Notes under the pieces: model-generated | What the model saw: the letters and a program-made list of their open reading frames with translations, nothing else | The model's database searches: none | What the model was told of the DNA's origin: nothing | NCBI GenBank assembly: GCA_025458585.1 | Contig: JALOSD010000094.1 | Coordinates: forward strand, 1-6,627 | Length of the DNA stretch: 6,627 nt | Direction: 5' to 3' | DNA from: Burkholderiaceae bacterium | Lineage (GTDB): Bacteria; Pseudomonadota; Gammaproteobacteria; Burkholderiales; Burkholderiaceae_C | Shown here: in pieces, positions 1-5,033 of the stretch | Layout: the number at the start of each line of letters is the position of its first letter | How positions within the stretch are numbered: the stretch's first letter is position 1 | Position numbers and translations under genes: made by a program

Positions 1-184
1 CCTTGAGCACGCCCACGTGCGCCAGCCCGCGCGCGCCGCCGCCCGACAGCGCGAGCCCGATGCGCGGCGAGGCGCCCGCCACCGGTGGCTCGGCCGCCGG
101 TGCCGGCGCCGCTACCGTCACGCCCGCCAGCATCGCCACCGCGCACGCCACCGCCGGCCACGCCCTTGCCCGCATCACGCTCAT
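1..184 (-). CDS. Patatin-like phospholipase, exported, N-terminal 61 residues only
   Basis: This is the start of a gene that runs off the left edge of the window. The 61 visible residues begin with a basic stretch (MSVMRARAW) and a hydrophobic segment at about residues 9-31 that ends in an Ala/Pro-rich AAPAPAAEPP tract, which reads as a signal peptide or N-terminal anchor. Residues 41-61 read RIGLALSGGGARGLAHVGVLK. This is the glycine-rich oxyanion-hole motif that opens the patatin/RssA/NTE domain, whose members are serine-Asp dyad lipid acyl hydrolases. The GxSxG nucleophile lies beyond the edge, so catalytic competence cannot be judged. The ATG at 184 is chosen because AGGAG lies 6 nt upstream; a second ATG at 175 (Met4) is the alternative. 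The gene follows the DUF364 gene by 70 bp on the same strand and may be co-transcribed or have its own promoter. Export suggests action on envelope lipids, which is inference. Confidence 0.88.
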   Translation of the reverse strand, partial: MSVMRARAWPAVACAVAMLAGVTVAAPAPAAEPPVAGASPRIGLALSGGGARGLAHVGVLK

Positions 185-190
185 GCTGAT

Positions 191-195
191 CTCCT
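191..195 (-). promoter_or_regulatory. Shine-Dalgarno site of the patatin-like gene
   Basis: The minus strand reads AGGAG followed by 6 nt and then ATG at 184. It is a near-consensus site and supports Met1 over the nearby Met4. Confidence 0.7.
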
Positions 196-254
196 GATCG
201 ACGCATTCTCGACCACGACCCGCAGGCCGAAGCGCCGCACCCGGCCCGGGCGGC

Positions 255-1004
255 TCAGCCGGCGCGTCGCAGCAGCGCGGCGATGCCGGGATAGGCGTCG
301 TGGGCGAGGGCGAACTTGCGCGCACCGCGCGCGAACAGCGCGTCGGGCAGGCAGCCGGCACCGGGGCCGATCATCGCGATCGCCCGCGCGCGCATGCAGT
401 GCGAGAGGATCTCGTCGAGCGTGTCGTTGAGCAGCACGGTGCTCGTCGTCAGGACCTTGTCGCAGGTGCGCAACTCACGCGGGTCGAGCGTGACGCGAAA
501 GCCGGCGCGTTCGCCCGCGAGCTCGGCGCGCAGCTCGACGACGGTCAACCTCGCGCCACGCGCCGTCACCTGCTTCACCAGCGGCGGGAAGAAGCCGACC
601 ATGCCGACGTGCTCGCCCGGCTGCGGGTCGAGGCCGCCGATCGAATCGGGCGCCTCCGCGGGCAAGAAGCCGGCGCGGTCGAACAGGTGACGTGTCAGCG
701 CGTTGACGGCGGCGAAGCCGAGCGCGCGCTGCGGCCCTGTCCCGGTGACCCACGTGCGCGCCAGCGCGCGGGCGTCGGTGCCGGCGAGGTGGTTCGCGGC
801 GTCACCGGCGGCCAGCGCGTCGCGCGTGCCGTCGAGCAGCAGGTAGCACAGCCCAAGCGAGCCGTCGTCGAGCTCGAGCGCGCCGAACTCGGCGTCCTTG
901 CCGGCCGACGACGCCAGCGGCAGGTGCAGCGCGCGCACCCGCGGCGCCCGCCGCCCGGCGAACGCATGCTCGAGCGCGGCCAGCGTCTCGGCGGCGACGC
1001 TCAT
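255..1004 (-). CDS. DUF4213/DUF364 domain protein, putative heavy-metal chelation
   Basis: This 249-residue protein matches the two-part architecture of the PF13938 (DUF4213)/PF04016 (DUF364) family. An N-terminal enolase-N-like part covers about residues 1-105 and a Rossmann-like part about 125-245. Recognisable family stretches are GEHVGMVGFFPPLV (130-143), the segment CDKVLTTSTVLLNDTLDEIL (181-200) and MIGPGAGCLPDALFARG (211-227). The first crystal structure of the family, from Desulfitobacterium hafniense, led its authors to propose a cleft able to bind a metal or metal-chelating ligand; no reaction is established. There is no signal peptide or membrane segment, so it should be cytoplasmic. 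The start at 1004 is 20 bp after the stop of the rhodanese gene on the same strand, with a purine-rich GCGGA just upstream, so the two probably form an operon. The family identification is from motif recognition; the role is not known. Confidence 0.85.
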   Translation of the reverse strand: MSVAAETLAALEHAFAGRRAPRVRALHLPLASSAGKDAEFGALELDDGSLGLCYLLLDGTRDALAAGDAANHLAGTDARALARTWVTGTGPQRALGFAAVNALTRHLFDRAGFLPAEAPDSIGGLDPQPGEHVGMVGFFPPLVKQVTARGARLTVVELRAELAGERAGFRVTLDPRELRTCDKVLTTSTVLLNDTLDEILSHCMRARAIAMIGPGAGCLPDALFARGARKFALAHDAYPGIAALLRRAG

Positions 1005-1024
1005 CGCGCGATCGTCCGCCGCCT

Positions 1025-1447
1025 TCAGCCCTCGGACGGCTTGGGCGGCTTCGGCGCGTGCTTCGGCTTCTCGGCCACCGGCGCGCCGGCCTTCTTCCAG
1101 GCCTCGAAGCCGCCCTCGATGTGGGCGACGTCGTCGAAGCCCATGTCCTGCAGCGTCTTCGTCGCCAGCGCCGAGCGCCAGCCGGCGGCGCAGAACAGCA
1201 CGAGCTTCTTGCCCGACGAGAACACCGGCTTGTGGTACGGGCTGTCGGCGCAGGCCCAGAACTCGAGCATGCCGCGCGGGGCGTGGAACGCGCCGGGGAT
1301 CACGCCGTCGCGCTCGAGCTCGCGCACGTCGCGCAGATCGACGAACTGCACGTCGTCCATGCCGTGCAGGTCGCGCGCGTCCTCGATGCTGTAGGTCGTG
1401 ATGGCGTCCATCGCCTCGTCGACCATGGACTTGACGGTCTTCTTCAT
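1025..1447 (-). CDS. Rhodanese-like domain protein (single-domain sulfurtransferase)
   Basis: This is a 140-residue single rhodanese domain. An N-terminal helical stretch precedes FVDLRDVRELERDGVIPGAFHAPRGMLEFW (35-64), which holds the conserved Asp37 and Arg39 and the IPGAFHAPRG turn. The active-site loop is C86-A-A-G-W-R91-S92, where Cys86 would carry the persulfide and Arg91 would bind the sulfur donor; all key residues are present. GGFEAWKKAG (112-121) is the usual C-terminal signature, followed by a Lys/Pro-rich tail (KPKHAPKPPKPSEG). No signal peptide is seen, so cytoplasmic sulfur transfer is likely, but the donor and acceptor cannot be read. ATG 1447 is used although its Shine-Dalgarno is poor; Met8 is an alternative. 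It is the first gene of a likely two- or three-gene minus-strand unit with the DUF364 gene 20 bp downstream. The pairing of a sulfurtransferase with a putative metal-binding protein is suggestive only. Confidence 0.93.
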   Translation of the reverse strand: MKKTVKSMVDEAMDAITTYSIEDARDLHGMDDVQFVDLRDVRELERDGVIPGAFHAPRGMLEFWACADSPYHKPVFSSGKKLVLFCAAGWRSALATKTLQDMGFDDVAHIEGGFEAWKKAGAPVAEKPKHAPKPPKPSEG

Positions 1448-1512
1448 ACGACGCTTTGTATCAGTTATTCATGCCGCCGAGCAGCACGGACGCCCGATAA
1501 ACCGCGCCGCGT

Positions 1513-1594
1513 CCAGCGGCCGCCGCGGATCCAGCTACGCCGGTCCGCTGGCGGCGCCCCCTGGGGGCAAGCGCCGAAGGCGCTTCGGGGGGGC
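1513..1594. repeat. Intergenic nested-hairpin element, probably a dispersed Burkholderiales repeat
   Basis: The 152 bp gap between the isomerase and rhodanese genes is mostly filled by stacked inverted repeats. CCAGCGG (1513-1519) pairs with CCGCTGG (1545-1551). GCCCCC-T-GGGGGC (1556-1568) is self-complementary. AAGCGCC-GAA-GGCGCTT (1569-1585) is a perfect 7 bp stem with a 3 nt loop, and GGGGGGC (1588-1594) could instead pair with GCCCCC at 1556-1561. GGCGC (1553-1557) can also pair with GCGCC (1571-1575), giving an alternative fold. The perfect arms are seen directly. That it is a multicopy element is from my recollection of very similar blocks after genes in Comamonadaceae-type genomes; only one copy lies in this window, so copy number is unproven. 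Confidence 0.6.
1556..1594 (-). terminator. Possible transcription terminator of the isomerase gene
   Basis: On the minus strand this hairpin cluster begins 5 nt after the isomerase TAG (1600-1602). It contains a perfect AAGCGCC/GGCGCTT stem with a TTC loop flanked by G/C runs. No U-tract follows, so it is not a canonical intrinsic terminator. A role in 3'-end formation or mRNA protection is inferred from position. Confidence 0.35.
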
Positions 1595-1599
1595 TCACT

Positions 1600-2214
1600 C
1601 TAGAACGGCCCTTGGGCGAGCCAGCGCTCGATCTGGACCTTGCGGTCGTTGCCCCAGAACGGCTCGCCGTCGACGACGAACCATGGCGCACCGAAGATGC
1701 CGGCGGCGATCGCGTCGTCGTTGACCTGCTTCAGCCGTGCCTTCCAGCGTGCGTCGGCCCACGCCGCCTCGGCCGCGTCGGGGTCGACGCCGCTGTCGGC
1801 CGCGAGGCGCCTGAGCGCCGCCGCGTCGTTCAGCGGCACGCCGCGCGCGAAGTAGGCGCGCAAACCCGCGTGCGCCCACGCCGTCGCCCGCGCGGCGCCT
1901 TCGGTGTCGTGCAGCCACCAGAACACGCGCGCGGCGTTCTGCGTCGGGATCGGGAACGGCTCGGGCATCGTGTACGGCAGGCCCTCGAAGCGCGCCGAGC
2001 GCGCGAAGTCGCGCACCGAGTACTCGCGCTTGAGCGGGTACGACACGGGACTCTTCAGCTCGGCGGCCTGGAACGTCGCGCCGAGCAGCATCGCGTGCCA
2101 GCGCACCGTGCGCCCGTGGCGCGCCGCCAGCGCCTCGACCCACTCCGACGCGATGTACGAGTACGGCGACGAGAAGTCGAACCAGAAGTCGATCGGGCGC
2201 GGCGAGGGATTCAT
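1600..2214 (-). CDS. 2-hydroxychromene-2-carboxylate isomerase family protein (DsbA-like/GST kappa fold)
   Basis: This 204-residue protein is of the usual length for the HCCA isomerase/GST kappa group (PF01323). These are thioredoxin-fold enzymes with an inserted helical domain; characterised members such as NahD isomerise 2-hydroxychromene-2-carboxylate using glutathione. The N-terminus IDFWFDFSSPYSYIASEW (8-25) carries the Ser-Pro motif, with Ser16 at the position of the catalytic or glutathione-activating serine and no CxxC, so it is not an oxidoreductase of DsbA type. GIFGAPWFVVDGEPFWGNDR (172-191) carries the cis-proline (Pro177) and the FWGxDR signature. ATG 2214 is chosen because the family motif starts 7 residues in; its Shine-Dalgarno is not evident. 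Many genomes hold such genes away from any naphthalene pathway, and no ring-hydroxylating dioxygenase is nearby, so the true substrate is open. It is transcribed divergently from the membrane protein gene. Confidence 0.9.
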   Translation of the reverse strand: MNPSPRPIDFWFDFSSPYSYIASEWVEALAARHGRTVRWHAMLLGATFQAAELKSPVSYPLKREYSVRDFARSARFEGLPYTMPEPFPIPTQNAARVFWWLHDTEGAARATAWAHAGLRAYFARGVPLNDAAALRRLAADSGVDPDAAEAAWADARWKARLKQVNDDAIAAGIFGAPWFVVDGEPFWGNDRKVQIERWLAQGPF

Positions 2215-2228
2215 CGGCCGAAGGTACC

Positions 2229-2247
2229 GCAGCGCCTGCGGCGCTGC
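2229..2247. repeat. Perfect inverted repeat in the isomerase leader
   Basis: GCAGCGCC (2229-2236), a 3 nt TGC loop, and GGCGCTGC (2240-2247) form a perfect 8 bp stem starting 15 nt upstream of the isomerase ATG. It lies in non-coding DNA. It could fold in the mRNA leader of the isomerase, where no clear Shine-Dalgarno is seen, or act as a protein site. Neither role is shown by the sequence. Confidence 0.45.
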
Positions 2248-2274
2248 AGCGGGACATTCCCGGGTCGCGGCCGG

Positions 2275-2288
2275 TTGACTCCGGTCAA
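2275..2288. promoter_or_regulatory. TTGAC-N4-GTCAA inverted repeat in the divergent intergenic region
   Basis: TTGAC (2275-2279) and GTCAA (2284-2288) form an inverted repeat with a 4 nt spacer. Read as hexamers it gives TTGACT on the plus strand and TTGACC on the minus strand, two back-to-back -35-like elements pointing at the two divergent genes. No convincing -10 element lies 16-18 nt downstream on either strand, so a regulator site is as likely as a promoter. Confidence 0.35.
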
Positions 2289-2312
2289 GCTCCCGCGCCC
2301 GTGACATCGCCA

Positions 2313-2326
2313 ACATCGCACGATGT
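2313..2326. promoter_or_regulatory. Palindrome overlapping the start codon of the membrane protein gene
   Basis: ACATCG-CA-CGATGT is a perfect 14 nt inverted repeat whose right arm contains the ATG at 2323-2325. A further GACATCG lies at 2303-2309, so the left arm sequence occurs twice, and CGATGTC at 2321-2327 can pair with either copy. In mRNA this would place the start codon in a short hairpin; in DNA it could be an operator. There is no Shine-Dalgarno here. Confidence 0.35.
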
Positions 2327-2976
2327 CGACGCCGCAGCCCGCCGAAGCGCTCGCCGTGGTCGCAGCGGCGGCCGTCGCGGCCGCGTTCCGTCCGTGGGCC
2401 ATGTTGCGCCGCCCCGAACTGCGCCACCCCTGGCTCGCCGCGCTCGCGCTGCTGCCGTGGGTCTGGAGCACCGCGACGCTCGTGCCCGGCGCGCTGCCGA
2501 TGCAGCTGTCGTTCGCCGCGCTGCTCGTGCTGATGTTCGGCTGGCCGCTGGCGACGTGGACGATGCTCGCGGTCGGCGCCCTCTCGGCCTGGCTGGTCGA
2601 CCCGGGACTCGGCAGCGGCGCGGGCGGGTGGGCCGCGCACGCCGTGCACGCCGCGCTGTGGAGCGGCGTGCTGCCGGGCACGCTCGCGCTCGGCGTCGGG
2701 CTGATGACACGGCGCTGGCTGCCGCACCACCTGATGGTCTACATCCTCGCGCGCGGCTTCGGCGCCACGCTGCTCGCGATGACCGTCACCGGCGCGCTGT
2801 GGATCGCGACGCAGCCGCTGCCCGCCGGCAGCGAGGCGTCGCTGCTGATGGTCGGCCGCTGGCTGATGGCCTGGGGCGACGCGGTGGCCACCGGGATGAT
2901 GACCGCGATCTTCGTCGCGTTCCGGCCCGACTGGCTGGCGACCTATTCCGACGCGCGGTACCTGCCGCGGCGTTGA
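2323..2976 (+). CDS. Multi-pass inner-membrane protein, CbiM-related (COG3235-like)
   Basis: This 217-residue protein has about six hydrophobic segments, near residues 8-22, 37-54, 60-92 (possibly two passes), 105-126, 138-163 and 175-200. The pattern QLSFAALLVLMFGWPLA (61-77), the segment AVHAALWSGVLPGTLALGVGLMTRRWLPHHLMVYIL (107-142) and the closing RPDWLATYSDARYL (201-214) resemble the bacterial COG3235 group of predicted membrane proteins. Automatic annotation often links that group to the CbiM permease of cobalt/nickel energy-coupling-factor transporters. True CbiM begins with a metal-binding Met-His motif, which is absent here, and no CbiN, CbiQ or CbiO gene is adjacent, so metal transport should not be assumed. 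ATG 2323 is chosen because it includes the first hydrophobic segment; it has no Shine-Dalgarno and lies in a palindrome. ATG 2401 (Met27) is the fallback and would drop that segment. The stop is 5 bp from the convergent FAH gene. Confidence 0.75.
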   Translation: MSTPQPAEALAVVAAAAVAAAFRPWAMLRRPELRHPWLAALALLPWVWSTATLVPGALPMQLSFAALLVLMFGWPLATWTMLAVGALSAWLVDPGLGSGAGGWAAHAVHAALWSGVLPGTLALGVGLMTRRWLPHHLMVYILARGFGATLLAMTVTGALWIATQPLPAGSEASLLMVGRWLMAWGDAVATGMMTAIFVAFRPDWLATYSDARYLPRR

Positions 2977-2981
2977 CCTGC

Positions 2982-3989
2982 TCAGCGCGCGAGGATGCGA
3001 ACGCGCTGGTCGATCGCGCCGAAGATCGATCGCCCCTGGGCGTCGAACACTTCGAGCCGCACGCGGTCGCCGTGGCGCAGGTACGGCGGCAGCGCGTCAT
3101 CGCTCGCGCCGTCGAGCTGCGCGCGCACGCGCGCTTCGGTGATGCACGCGCTGCCGCGCGCGGAGTCGGCGTTGCTGATCGTGCCAGCTCCGACGACCGT
3201 GCCGGCGCCGAGCCGCCGTGTGCGGGCCAGGTGCGCAATGACGTGGCCGAAATGGAACACGGTGTCCTCGCCGGCGTGCGGGTCGCCGAACCAGGCGCCG
3301 TTGAGCTCGACGTGCACCGGCCGCTGCAGCATCGCGCCGCGCCAGGCGTCGCCGAGCGCCGCCGGCGTGACCGCCACCGGCGCCATGCTCGAGTGCGGCT
3401 TGCTCTGGTAGAAGCCGAAGCCGCGCGCGAGCTCCGACGCGATGAGCCCGCGCAGCGACACGTCGTTGATCAGCACGACGAGCGCGATGTGCGCCAGCGC
3501 CTCGTCGGGTGTCACGCCCAGGGGCACGTCGGTCGTCAGCACCGCGATCTCGGCCTCGAGGTCGACGCCGTGCGCGTCGTCGACGGCGACGATGTCCTCG
3601 CGCGGCGCGAGCCAGACGTCGCTGCCGCCCTGGTAGACGAGCGGCTCGACCTCGTAGCGCGGCGGCATCGGCTCGCGCCGCCAGCGGTACATCAGCCGCG
3701 CGTGGTGGCGGTACACCGAGGCGTCGGCGAACTGGAACGCCCGCGGCAGCGGCGCCAGGCACCGCGCCTCGTCGAACGGCGCCGCGCCGGCCCAGCCGGC
3801 GGCGTCGAGCGCCGCACGTTCGGCGTCGAGGCGCGGCGCGACCACGGCCCAGTCGTCGAGCGCCGCCTGCAGCGTGCGCGCCGCCTGCGCGTCGGCACAG
3901 CGGGCATGGTCGGCGCCGACCAGCACGAGCCGCCCGTCGCGCGTGCCGTCGGCGCGCGTGGCCAGCCGCAGCGCGGGCGCCGCGGCCAT
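2982..3989 (-). CDS. Fumarylacetoacetate hydrolase (FAH) family enzyme
   Basis: This 335-residue protein has the layout of the bacterial ~330-residue FAH enzymes: a short N-terminal domain (LATRADGTRDGRLVLV, 9-24, to about residue 80) followed by the FAH catalytic domain. In the family the enzyme hydrolyses a C-C bond of fumarylacetoacetate or a related acylpyruvate using a Ca/Mg ion. Visible landmarks are SVYRHHARL (91-99), with His96 at the likely catalytic position; DLEAEIAV (143-150), with Glu145 and Glu147 as metal ligands; INDVSLR (174-180), with Asp176 as a ligand; the FGFYQSKPHSSMAP segment with Lys197; and GAGTISNADSARG (267-279). All expected residues appear intact; alignment positions are by eye. 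The ATG at 3989 overlaps the TGA of the receptor gene by one base, with GAAGG 7 nt upstream, so translation is probably coupled. Homogentisate or gentisate catabolism is the likely setting, but the exact substrate is not determined. Confidence 0.93.
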   Translation of the reverse strand: MAAAPALRLATRADGTRDGRLVLVGADHARCADAQAARTLQAALDDWAVVAPRLDAERAALDAAGWAGAAPFDEARCLAPLPRAFQFADASVYRHHARLMYRWRREPMPPRYEVEPLVYQGGSDVWLAPREDIVAVDDAHGVDLEAEIAVLTTDVPLGVTPDEALAHIALVVLINDVSLRGLIASELARGFGFYQSKPHSSMAPVAVTPAALGDAWRGAMLQRPVHVELNGAWFGDPHAGEDTVFHFGHVIAHLARTRRLGAGTVVGAGTISNADSARGSACITEARVRAQLDGASDDALPPYLRHGDRVRLEVFDAQGRSIFGAIDQRVRILAR

Positions 3990-4954
3990 CAGTCGACCTT
4001 CGCGCCGCTGAGCTTGACGACGCGCTCGTACTTCGCGCGCTCGCGCTCCATGAAGGCGGCGAACTGCTCGGGCGTCGTCGGCGTAGGCTCGGCCATCAGG
4101 GCGGCGAAGCGGGCCTTGACCTCGGCCGAGTTCAGCGCGGCGACGAAGGCGGCGTTGAGCTGCTGCACCTTCTCGCGCGGCGTGCCGGCCGGGGCGATCA
4201 GACCCCACCAGGTGTCGATCTCGAAGCCGGGCAGCGTCTCGGCCACCGCCGGCACGTCGGGCATCACGGCGGCGCGCTGCGCGGTGGTCACCGCGAGCGC
4301 CTTGAGCTTGCCGGCGCGGATGTTCGGCGCCGCGGTGGCGAGGTTGTCGATGTTGAAGTCGACCTGGCCCGACACCAGCGCGAGCTGCGCCGGCGCGCCG
4401 CCGTTGTAGGGGATGTGCACCGCGAAGATGCCGGCCTGGGCCTTGAGCATCTCGCCGGCGAGGTGGCCGGCGCTGCCGTTGCCGCCCGAGCCGTAGTTGA
4501 GCTTGCCGGGGTTGGCCTTCGCGTAGGCGATCAGGTCGGCCAGCGTCGCGATCTTCAGCCGCTGCGCCGTCTCGGCGTTCATCACGACGACGTTGGGCAC
4601 GCGCAGCATCTGCGTGATCGGTGCGAAGTCCTTCGCCGGGTCGTACGGCAGTTTGGCGAACAGCCACGGGTTGATGCCGTGCGAGGCGGTCGTCGCGATG
4701 CCGAGCGTCAGCCCGTCGGGCGCGGCCTTGGCCACCGCGTCGACGCCGATGTTGCCGCCGCCGCCCGGGCGGTTCTCGACGATCACGTTGCCCAGGCTGC
4801 CACGCACCTGTTCGGCGAGCACGCGGGCCGTGACGTCGATCGGCCCGCCGGCGGCGAACGGCACGACGATGCGCGTGGTGCCTTGCTGGCTCCACGCCGG
4901 TGCGGCAGCGAACGTGCTGCACAGCGCGGCGGCGAGCAGGGTGCGACGGTGCAT
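3989..4954 (-). CDS. Tripartite tricarboxylate transporter substrate-binding protein (Bug/TctC family)
   Basis: This 321-residue periplasmic receptor of PF03401 is of standard length. Residues 1-22 or so (MHRRTLLAAALCSTFAAAPAWS) form a signal peptide, with cleavage likely near AWS-QQ or APA-WS. Family landmarks follow: RIVVPFAAGGPIDVTARVLAE (28-48), ENRPGGGGNIG (60-70), PYDPAKDFAPI (103-113), YGSGGNGSAGHLAGE (154-168), HIPYNGGAPAQLALVSGQVDF (180-200) and the WWGLIAPAGTP stretch (249-259). Bug proteins bind carboxylates such as tricarboxylates, aromatic acids or amino acids, and Burkholderiales carry many copies, mostly without adjacent TctA/TctB membrane genes, as here. ATG 4954 is chosen over upstream in-frame sequence because it starts the signal peptide and has GGAG 6 nt before it. 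It is first in a coupled unit with the FAH gene and divergent from the flavin hydroxylase. A ligand related to that pathway is inferred; an alternative is a sensory rather than transport role. Confidence 0.95.
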   Translation of the reverse strand: MHRRTLLAAALCSTFAAAPAWSQQGTTRIVVPFAAGGPIDVTARVLAEQVRGSLGNVIVENRPGGGGNIGVDAVAKAAPDGLTLGIATTASHGINPWLFAKLPYDPAKDFAPITQMLRVPNVVVMNAETAQRLKIATLADLIAYAKANPGKLNYGSGGNGSAGHLAGEMLKAQAGIFAVHIPYNGGAPAQLALVSGQVDFNIDNLATAAPNIRAGKLKALAVTTAQRAAVMPDVPAVAETLPGFEIDTWWGLIAPAGTPREKVQQLNAAFVAALNSAEVKARFAALMAEPTPTTPEQFAAFMERERAKYERVVKLSGAKVD

Positions 4955-4960
4955 GCGGGT

Positions 4961-4964
4961 CTCC
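4961..4964 (-). promoter_or_regulatory. Shine-Dalgarno site of the Bug receptor gene
   Basis: GGAG on the minus strand is followed by 6 nt and then ATG 4954. It fixes the start at the signal peptide rather than any upstream in-frame codon. Confidence 0.7.
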
Positions 4965-4987
4965 GGCCAGTGGTCGTGGGGGCCACC

Positions 4988-4993
4988 ATTGTG
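4988..4993 (-). promoter_or_regulatory. Candidate -10 element for the receptor-FAH operon
   Basis: CACAAT on the minus strand matches 4 of 6 positions of TATAAT and would place a transcript start about 25-30 nt before ATG 4954, leaving room for the GGAG site. No good -35 is seen at 17-18 bp. The same spot lies in a CCAC-CATT-GTGG inverted repeat (4983-4994), which could be a regulator site. Confidence 0.35.
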
Positions 4994-5020
4994 GACCGCG
5001 ATCGCCGCCCGACCTGCGCG

Positions 5021-5026
5021 TACGAT
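5021..5026 (+). promoter_or_regulatory. Candidate -10 element for the flavin hydroxylase gene
   Basis: TACGAT matches 4 of 6 positions of TATAAT and ends 7 nt before the GTG at 5034. Transcription would then start at or next to the start codon, giving a leaderless mRNA, which fits the absence of a Shine-Dalgarno. No consensus -35 is present. Confidence 0.4.
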
Positions 5027-5033
5027 CGGCGCC

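Noticed and set aside
230..254. A GC-rich hairpin after the DUF364 stop as a terminator
   Set aside because: The stem (GCCGC with GCGGC) is short and interrupted, no T-run follows, and the next gene starts 70 bp on in the same direction.
300..1394. A plus-strand open frame of 364 codons opposite the DUF364 and rhodanese genes
   Set aside because: It mirrors the codon bias of the two minus-strand genes, which carry clear family motifs; its own translation shows none.
1448..1500. A promoter for the rhodanese gene with an AATAAC-like -10 on the minus strand
   Set aside because: A 4/6 -10 match is present in a locally AT-richer stretch, but there is no -35 at 16-18 bp and no Shine-Dalgarno, so I cannot place a promoter with confidence even though one is expected here.
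1600..2214. Naming the isomerase nahD and inferring naphthalene degradation
   Set aside because: No ring-hydroxylating dioxygenase, extradiol dioxygenase or aldolase of that pathway is present, and this family is common outside it.
1600..2730. A longer isomerase starting up to 172 codons upstream
   Set aside because: The extra sequence is an Arg/Gln/His-rich antisense of the membrane-protein gene. The family motif begins 7 residues after the ATG at 2214, and 204 residues is the normal family length.
2301..4409. A plus-strand open frame of about 700 codons across the membrane protein, FAH and receptor genes
   Set aside because: It is Arg/Ala-rich, has no recognisable motif, and overlaps three well-supported genes in other frames.
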